From: Desulfobulbaceae bacterium
GTDB lineage: Bacteria; Desulfobacterota; Desulfobulbia; Desulfobulbales; Desulfurivibrionaceae
DNA length: 10,715 nt
NCBI GenBank assembly: GCA_003557565.1
Contig: PWOG01000033.1
Coordinates: 1 to 10,715, forward strand
Direction of reading: 5' to 3'
Positions 6,537 through 10,715 of the stretch are shown in pieces; the stretch's first letter is position 1; each line of letters begins with the position of its first letter. The notes beneath the pieces are model-generated. The model made no database searches and was not told where the DNA came from. It saw only the letters and a program-made list of their open reading frames with translations. The translations under genes and the position numbers were made by a program.

Positions 6537-7871
6537 ATGTCATATTTCAGCGGCAAAACCGTAATAACCCGGTGGCTGCCGGTCATCGTCGGCGGCACCC
6601 TGCTGGTCTTCAGCGCCGCCGCTTTTTTGATCGGGCTCAAGGCCGAGGAGCATTTCACCACGGCCATTGCCAGGATCGATGCCAACAACGGGATCAACCT
6701 TGAGCTTACCGAATACCAGCGGGGTTTTTTTTCCTCCCGGGCCGTTACCCGACTGCACCCGGACCCGGCCGGGCAAAGACGAGCCGACCCGGCGAATGAA
6801 AAAGGTGAACGGGAAATAGTTCATCGCATCCAGCACGGCCCCCTACCCCTGGCCGGCCCGAGCAACCGTCGGTCACCGGGCATTCGCCCCCTGCTGGCCG
6901 AGGTCAATTCCCGGCTGATCGACCCCACCGAGCCCGGCGAGCAGGCCCTGCTGAGGGCCCATACCGTAATCACCTTCGGCGGGCGCGGGGAAACCAGCTT
7001 TGATATGACCGGCGGCACCGGCCGGCTGGGACCGGAGCAGGCACACCTGGCCTTTGAGTGGTCGGACCTGGAAGGCAAGCTGACTTATCCTTTGAATCTT
7101 GAGCAGGTGGAAGGAAAATTGAGCGGACCGGGACTGACCCTGGCATACCGCCCCCCGGCAGGAAAACCCGAAGAGCTGCTTGAACTGACCGGACTCAAAC
7201 TTCAATTTGATTATCGGCAGCATGCCGACGGCCAAGGGGGCACAACCCTGGAGGCGAACCAGCAGTTGACGGTGACCGGGATCAGAACCGCAACCGACCA
7301 GCACGGGCCCTTGAGCCTGGAGTTGAACTGGCGCAATCTGGACCGGCAGGCGGCCGGGCAGATGTTCCACCTGGCCCCCTGGTGGCGGCAGCTGCTCCTG
7401 GGGCCCGGCGATCCCGCCGGCCCGGAAATTCCGCCCCCGGCGGCCCAGAGTCTGGTGGAAACCCTGTCGGTGCTGCTGGCCAAATCCCCCGCCCTGGAAA
7501 TCGACCCCATCCGGCTGGAGACCGCCCATGGCGAGGCCGCCGGCCGTTTGCACCTGGCCTACCTGAACCATGATGATTCCAGGCCCTTTCATCCCATTAT
7601 GCTGCTTTCCGGTTTGCAGCTTGAGGCCGAGGCCAGCTCCCCGGAGCCGTTGCTGGTCTCGCTGGCGCGGGATTACCGAAAATGGCGCGGGGATAACGAG
7701 CAGGCGGAACAAGAGGGGCAAAAACCGCTGGCTGGCCTGCACCGGCGCGGCTATCTATCCATGGATGAAGACGGCCGAAAAGTTAGCTTCAGCCTAAAAT
7801 ACCAAAACGGTGAACTGACCATCAACGACCGCCCCGCGCCTTTCCAGTCTCTGCGCCATCTCCTGCCCTAA
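6537..7871 (+). CDS. DUF945 (YdgA-like) family membrane-anchored protein
   Basis: This 444-residue protein has an N-terminal signal anchor (hydrophobic residues about 13-34) followed by a long periplasmic region. Residues Y60-QRGFFSS-67 match the short Y-x-RG-x-FSS signature seen near the N-terminus of DUF945/YdgA proteins, and the length is near that of E. coli YdgA (about 500). The rest is polar with beta-rich alternation and repeated 'ELTGLKLQFDYR'-like lipid-transfer-style strands; no catalytic motif is seen. The molecular role of this family is poorly known. The start at ATG 6537 is supported by GAAAGAG at 6524-6530. It stands alone after the nested palindrome and converges with the PEBP gene, whose stop lies 61 bp away; no clear bidirectional terminator is visible between them. 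Confidence 0.8.
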   Translation: MSYFSGKTVITRWLPVIVGGTLLVFSAAAFLIGLKAEEHFTTAIARIDANNGINLELTEYQRGFFSSRAVTRLHPDPAGQRRADPANEKGEREIVHRIQHGPLPLAGPSNRRSPGIRPLLAEVNSRLIDPTEPGEQALLRAHTVITFGGRGETSFDMTGGTGRLGPEQAHLAFEWSDLEGKLTYPLNLEQVEGKLSGPGLTLAYRPPAGKPEELLELTGLKLQFDYRQHADGQGGTTLEANQQLTVTGIRTATDQHGPLSLELNWRNLDRQAAGQMFHLAPWWRQLLLGPGDPAGPEIPPPAAQSLVETLSVLLAKSPALEIDPIRLETAHGEAAGRLHLAYLNHDDSRPFHPIMLLSGLQLEAEASSPEPLLVSLARDYRKWRGDNEQAEQEGQKPLAGLHRRGYLSMDEDGRKVSFSLKYQNGELTINDRPAPFQSLRHLLP

Positions 7872-7932
7872 AACCCGCGATCGGCTACGGCGCAGCGGCT
7901 CACAGGAAACAGTGCCACCCGAGGGTTGCTGC

Positions 7933-8388
7933 TCAACGGGGACGGTCATAGCGCCCCATCAGCTCTGCTTGGGCCAGAACATGGCCGGCCATGGCCTGTT
8001 CCAGCTCGGCCTTGCTCACCCCCTCGGCCAGGTCCAACTGGCAGTCCAGGGCGTAGAGCTTGAAGAAATAACGATGCTCCCGATCCGGAGGGCAGGGGCC
8101 GTAATACTTCAAATTGCCGCCGGTGCCCAGACCATGGACCCCGGCCGGTTCCGAGTTCTCGGCAATTTCCCGGGTTTGTGGCGGGATGTTGAAGACCACC
8201 CAGTGATCCCACATGCCGTCGGCCCGCAAGTGTTTGGGAACATCGGGATCATCCATAATCAGAACCAGACTGACGGCCTGCTCGGGCACCCCGCCGATAA
8301 CCAGGGGCGGATTGATATTATCGCCGTCGCAAGTATAGCGGGCCGGAATCACCGAATCATGAGAAAACGCCGAGCTGGCAAGCTCCAT
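7933..8388 (-). CDS. YbhB/YbcL family PEBP (Raf kinase inhibitor-like) protein
   Basis: This 151-residue soluble protein has the phosphatidylethanolamine-binding-protein fold. Visible family motifs: the opening pattern SSAFSHDSVIPARYTCDG with INPPL; D46-D-P-D49; D61-H-W63-VVFNIPP; Y96-G-P-C-P-P101; and H105-RYFFKLYALD. These line the conserved anion-binding pocket. No signal peptide is seen, so it is cytoplasmic, like E. coli YbhB. The biological role of bacterial members is unsettled. ATG at 8388 is well supported by GAGGTG just upstream (8393-8398 on the plus strand). It lies 12 nt after the LOG-family gene on the same strand, so the two are almost certainly co-transcribed. Confidence 0.95.
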   Translation of the reverse strand: MELASSAFSHDSVIPARYTCDGDNINPPLVIGGVPEQAVSLVLIMDDPDVPKHLRADGMWDHWVVFNIPPQTREIAENSEPAGVHGLGTGGNLKYYGPCPPDREHRYFFKLYALDCQLDLAEGVSKAELEQAMAGHVLAQAELMGRYDRPR

Positions 8389-8400
8389 AGCACACCTCGT

Positions 8401-9087
8401 TTAAAGAACAACCGTCCTCTTGATATAACGCACCACTTCTTCGGGATCGTCCATCACCTGAAAGTATAGCATATCATCTTGGCTGATCATACCGCCGTTG
8501 ATCATCTGTTCCTGGATCCAGTCAACCAGCCCGCCCCAGAACTCGGAACCCACCAGGATCACCGGAAAGGGTTTGATCCGATGGGTCTGCATCAGGGTCA
8601 GGGATTCGAAAAGTTCGTCCAGGGTGCCGAAACCGCCGGGCATACCGATAAAGGCCATGGAATACTTGATGAACATCACTTTGCGGACAAAGAAATATTT
8701 GAAGTGCAGCGGCACGTTGGCAAAACCGTTGGGCTCCTGCTCAAAGGGCAGGTTGATATTAAGCCCGATGGAAATACCCTCGGCCTTGGCCGCCCCCCGA
8801 TTGGCCGCTCCCATGATGCCGTGGCCGCCGCCGGTGATCACCCCATAGCCGGCTATGGCCAGGTCGTAGGCAATTTTGTCGGCCAGCTCAAAATACTTGT
8901 CGCCCATGGGCGTCCGGGCGGAACCAAATATCGACACCGACGGCCGGCCGATGCTGGACATGGTGTCGAAGCCGTCGACAAACTCTCCCATAATCCTGAA
9001 CAGACGCCAGGAATCACCGACCTTAAAGTTGTCCAGGGAATACTGCTGTCGCTCGTCAACCAATCCAGCTCTGGTAATCTTCATCAT
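8401..9087 (-). CDS. TIGR00730/LOG family Rossmann-fold nucleotide phosphoribohydrolase
   Basis: This 228-residue cytoplasmic protein is of the LOG ('lysine decarboxylase-like') family, whose characterised members cleave nucleoside 5'-monophosphates to free base and ribose 5-phosphate (for example cytokinin riboside monophosphates). Visible motifs: nucleotide-binding G86-G-G-H-G-I-M-G; SIGLNI-x-LPFEQEPN (106-120); R135-K136 in FFVRKVMF; and the family signature P150-G-G-F-G-T-L-D-E158, with the catalytic Glu. The N-terminal 45-residue extension is usual for the longer subgroup. True lysine decarboxylase activity is not expected. Two consecutive ATGs (9085-9087 and 9082-9084) can serve as start. 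The ribosome-binding AAAGAG is within a perfect 13-bp tandem duplication. It is followed closely by the PEBP gene and preceded, 76 bp upstream, by the TPR gene on the same strand. Confidence 0.93.
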   Translation of the reverse strand: MMKITRAGLVDERQQYSLDNFKVGDSWRLFRIMGEFVDGFDTMSSIGRPSVSIFGSARTPMGDKYFELADKIAYDLAIAGYGVITGGGHGIMGAANRGAAKAEGISIGLNINLPFEQEPNGFANVPLHFKYFFVRKVMFIKYSMAFIGMPGGFGTLDELFESLTLMQTHRIKPFPVILVGSEFWGGLVDWIQEQMINGGMISQDDMLYFQVMDDPEEVVRYIKRTVVL

Positions 9088-9111
9088 AAGTTCTCTTTAT
9101 AAGTTCTCTTT
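9086..9111. repeat. Perfect 13-bp tandem duplication over the LOG gene ribosome-binding site
   Basis: ATAAGTTCTCTTT occurs twice in direct tandem (9086-9098 and 9099-9111). Read on the minus strand each copy is AAAGAGAACTTAT, so the SD-like AAAGAG is doubled. The proximal copy runs into the start codon (…TTATG), while the distal copy leads into TTATAA and has no start. A nearly identical leader (AAAGAGCAACTTATG) precedes the DUF945 gene at 6525-6539. Confidence 0.85.
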
Positions 9112-9163
9112 CCAGCGTTTTAAAGACTAACAATGCAGGGGCTGTGCTCCATGACGCCCCCGG

Positions 9164-10715
9164 CTACTGCCGATCGCCGGCCTGCCAGCGCCGGGCTTTG
9201 TCGTACATCTGGCGGGCCCGGCTCGGCCTGCCCAGCTGTTCATGAATTTCGCCCAGCCATGCGGCGGCCAGATGATCACGACGATTAAGACGCAAACAGC
9301 GGCTTAAGGTCTCCAGGGCTTCATCGAGCTGTCCCAGCCGCCACTGTACCCAGCCCAGGCGCCGCCAGCCTTCACTCCTTTTCCCATCCAGTTCCACCGC
9401 CTGACGACACAGGGACAGGGCAATGTCATCACCCTCGCCGTTGTGCAGATACAGCTCCCCCAGCAGACTCATGGCCTTAGTATCGCGAGGGTTATAAGTC
9501 AACGCCTTTTGTACCGCGGTAATAGCCGGGCCGTGCTGTTCCTGCGCCATCCGGGAGCGCCCCAGCAGGCGGTGGGCGGCGGCCAGGTCGCCGTTGCGGC
9601 GCTCCTCAATCAGGGGATCATCAACGCAGCGACTGAGCAGATCCACCGCCTCCCGGTAACGCCGACGGCGGAAATAGAGTTTACCCAGTTGCAGTAAAAG
9701 ATCAAACGAGCGGCCATCAACATCCAGGGCCCGCTCAAAAAAATCGATGGCCGGATCTTCGCGCCCCGCAGAAAGATGGGCAAACCCCAGATTGCAAAGG
9801 GCCATGAAATTACCCGGCTCCAACTCCAGGACCTTTTCAAAGGCGGCCAGAGCGGCCCTGGTCTGCTTGAGCTGGATCAGGGCCACGCCCAGGCTGTTGA
9901 GCAGGTTAACACTGGCCGGCTCCAGAGTCAGTCCCAGCCGGTACTCCGTCACCGCCCGGCGGATATCGCCTTCGTTATAGTAGGCATCGCCGCTGATGTT
10001 GAGGGTGACTCCATTGAACACCGCCAGTGATTCCGGGCCCAGCAATTCGGCATGGAGCAGAGCCTTGCGGCAATTGATCGGAATCTGTGATTTGCGAAAA
10101 TTCAGACAGGGGTACAAGGCGATCCCCGCGGAAAAGGTGCCGCCGCCCGTTTCATGCATCCGCCGGGTGAACTCCCGGTACCAGTTGCGGGCCTCCTCTT
10201 CACCGGCGCCGTCAATATAAATCAGAACCTCCCGCTGGTTGAGAAATATCACTTGGGTTTCCGCCGCCAGGGCAACCCGCACCCGTTTGCTGAAATGATT
10301 GCTCAGGGCCAGCTGGTCCTGTCTGATCAGCAACAGGGCGAATCGCTCCCGGCCCCGCCAGAGCCGTCCCAGCCTGGCCCGGTCTCCGGCGGGCGGCGGC
10401 GGGAAGATGCGCTCTCCTCCGGCGACACACAATCCGAATGGGCCCCGCTTACGGGCCACTGCCAGGGCCTGCCAGGCCTCGTCCACTTCTTCCCTGCCTC
10501 CCTGTCCACCGCGACCAAGGGCAACCAGCCCGGCATGGGCCCGCACAAATTCTTCCCGCTGCAACCGGCGCAACAATATATCCGCCATGTGGCGGGCATC
10601 TTCCGGGGTGACCACGGGCCAGATCAGGGCAAAGATCCCCATTCCCAGGGAATACAGTGGCGTGTCGGTGCCGCAGAGCGAACGCAGAAAATCCCCAGCC
10701 CGACGAATGCCGGCC
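9164..10715 (-). CDS. Tandem degenerate GGDEF-like / TPR protein (5' end outside window)
   Basis: The reading frame stays open past the ATG at 10642 to the window edge, and the extra codons (…GIRRAGDFLRSLCG…) continue the same domain, so the gene is truncated at its 5' end here. From the visible start: a GGDEF-like domain in which the signature position reads GMGIF (10631-10645), followed by A-rich helices and VDEAWQALAVARKRG, the counterpart of the A-x-x-AL-x-x-AK-x-x-G tail. A second GGDEF-like domain (about 10020-10340) has FLNQREVLIYI at the signature strand, then SAGIALYP and CRKALLHAELLG. Finally there are about eight tetratricopeptide repeats from about 10000 to the stop. Neither GGDEF-like domain has catalytic or I-site residues, so it is probably a binding or scaffold protein rather than a cyclase. 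The TPR call is firm; the GGDEF relationship is inference from motif spacing. The LOG gene follows 76 bp downstream. Confidence 0.8.
   Translation of the reverse strand, partial: AGIRRAGDFLRSLCGTDTPLYSLGMGIFALIWPVVTPEDARHMADILLRRLQREEFVRAHAGLVALGRGGQGGREEVDEAWQALAVARKRGPFGLCVAGGERIFPPPPAGDRARLGRLWRGRERFALLLIRQDQLALSNHFSKRVRVALAAETQVIFLNQREVLIYIDGAGEEEARNWYREFTRRMHETGGGTFSAGIALYPCLNFRKSQIPINCRKALLHAELLGPESLAVFNGVTLNISGDAYYNEGDIRRAVTEYRLGLTLEPASVNLLNSLGVALIQLKQTRAALAAFEKVLELEPGNFMALCNLGFAHLSAGREDPAIDFFERALDVDGRSFDLLLQLGKLYFRRRRYREAVDLLSRCVDDPLIEERRNGDLAAAHRLLGRSRMAQEQHGPAITAVQKALTYNPRDTKAMSLLGELYLHNGEGDDIALSLCRQAVELDGKRSEGWRRLGWVQWRLGQLDEALETLSRCLRLNRRDHLAAAWLGEIHEQLGRPSRARQMYDKARRWQAGDRQ

Noticed and set aside
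7872..7932. Bidirectional terminator between the convergent DUF945 and PEBP genes
   Set aside because: Only a tight ACCC/GGGT match at 7917-7926 with a 2-nt loop is visible, and there are no T-runs on either strand.
8401..9087. Lysine decarboxylase, the historical label for PGGxGTxxE proteins
   Set aside because: The protein lacks PLP-binding features and matches the LOG phosphoribohydrolase pattern.
9138..9160. Possible terminator hairpin after the TPR gene (GGGGC/GCCCC arms)
   Set aside because: The stem is only 5 bp with a 13-nt loop and lacks a proper T-run on the minus strand. It is too weak to call.

Overview
The window reads as chromosomal DNA from a GC-rich Gram-negative anaerobe, most likely a Desulfobacterota (deltaproteobacterial) sulfur or sulfate metaboliser of the Desulfobulbales kind. 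This is inferred from the combination of gene types: a nickel-hydrogenase maturation factor, a c-type-heme sensor protein, a cysteine-rich PAS domain, a DUF945 envelope protein and partner-switching regulators. No rRNA, tRNA, CRISPR array, transposase or phage gene is visible.

Left part (1-722): hypA, a nickel chaperone, is on the minus strand. A divergent, AT-rich intergenic region of about 265 bp separates it from the large plus-strand signalling operon. The first 117 bases hold no gene that can be named.

Signalling operon (723-5084, plus strand): three closely spaced genes. The first is a membrane protein with a periplasmic CxxCH heme-binding domain, a GAF-like region, a GGDEF domain with all motifs intact, and an EAL domain that has lost two metal ligands. 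It is therefore predicted to make c-di-GMP rather than degrade it. The second is a PAS-SpoIIE/RsbU-type PP2C phosphatase whose PAS domain carries four cysteines. The third is an RsbW/SpoIIAB-like anti-sigma-type ATPase. Together they suggest a redox- or ligand-sensing module that joins c-di-GMP synthesis to a partner-switching phosphorylation switch. The STAS-domain antagonist that such a switch needs is not in the window.

Middle (5219-7871, plus strand): a kinase of the aminoglycoside-phosphotransferase fold that resembles sugar kinases of the NahK type, then a 110-base nested inverted-repeat structure (6386-6495), then a DUF945/YdgA-like membrane-anchored protein.

Right part (7933-10715, minus strand): reading leftward, a 5'-truncated protein with two apparently degenerate GGDEF-like domains and about eight TPRs, a LOG/TIGR00730 family nucleotide phosphoribohydrolase, and a YbhB/YbcL (PEBP) protein. 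The last two form a tight pair and converge on the DUF945 gene. A perfect 13-bp tandem duplication covers the ribosome-binding site of the LOG gene.

The best candidates for something undescribed are the heme-DGC / Cys-PAS-phosphatase / RsbW operon, the tandem pseudo-GGDEF-TPR protein, and the nested palindrome at 6386-6495.
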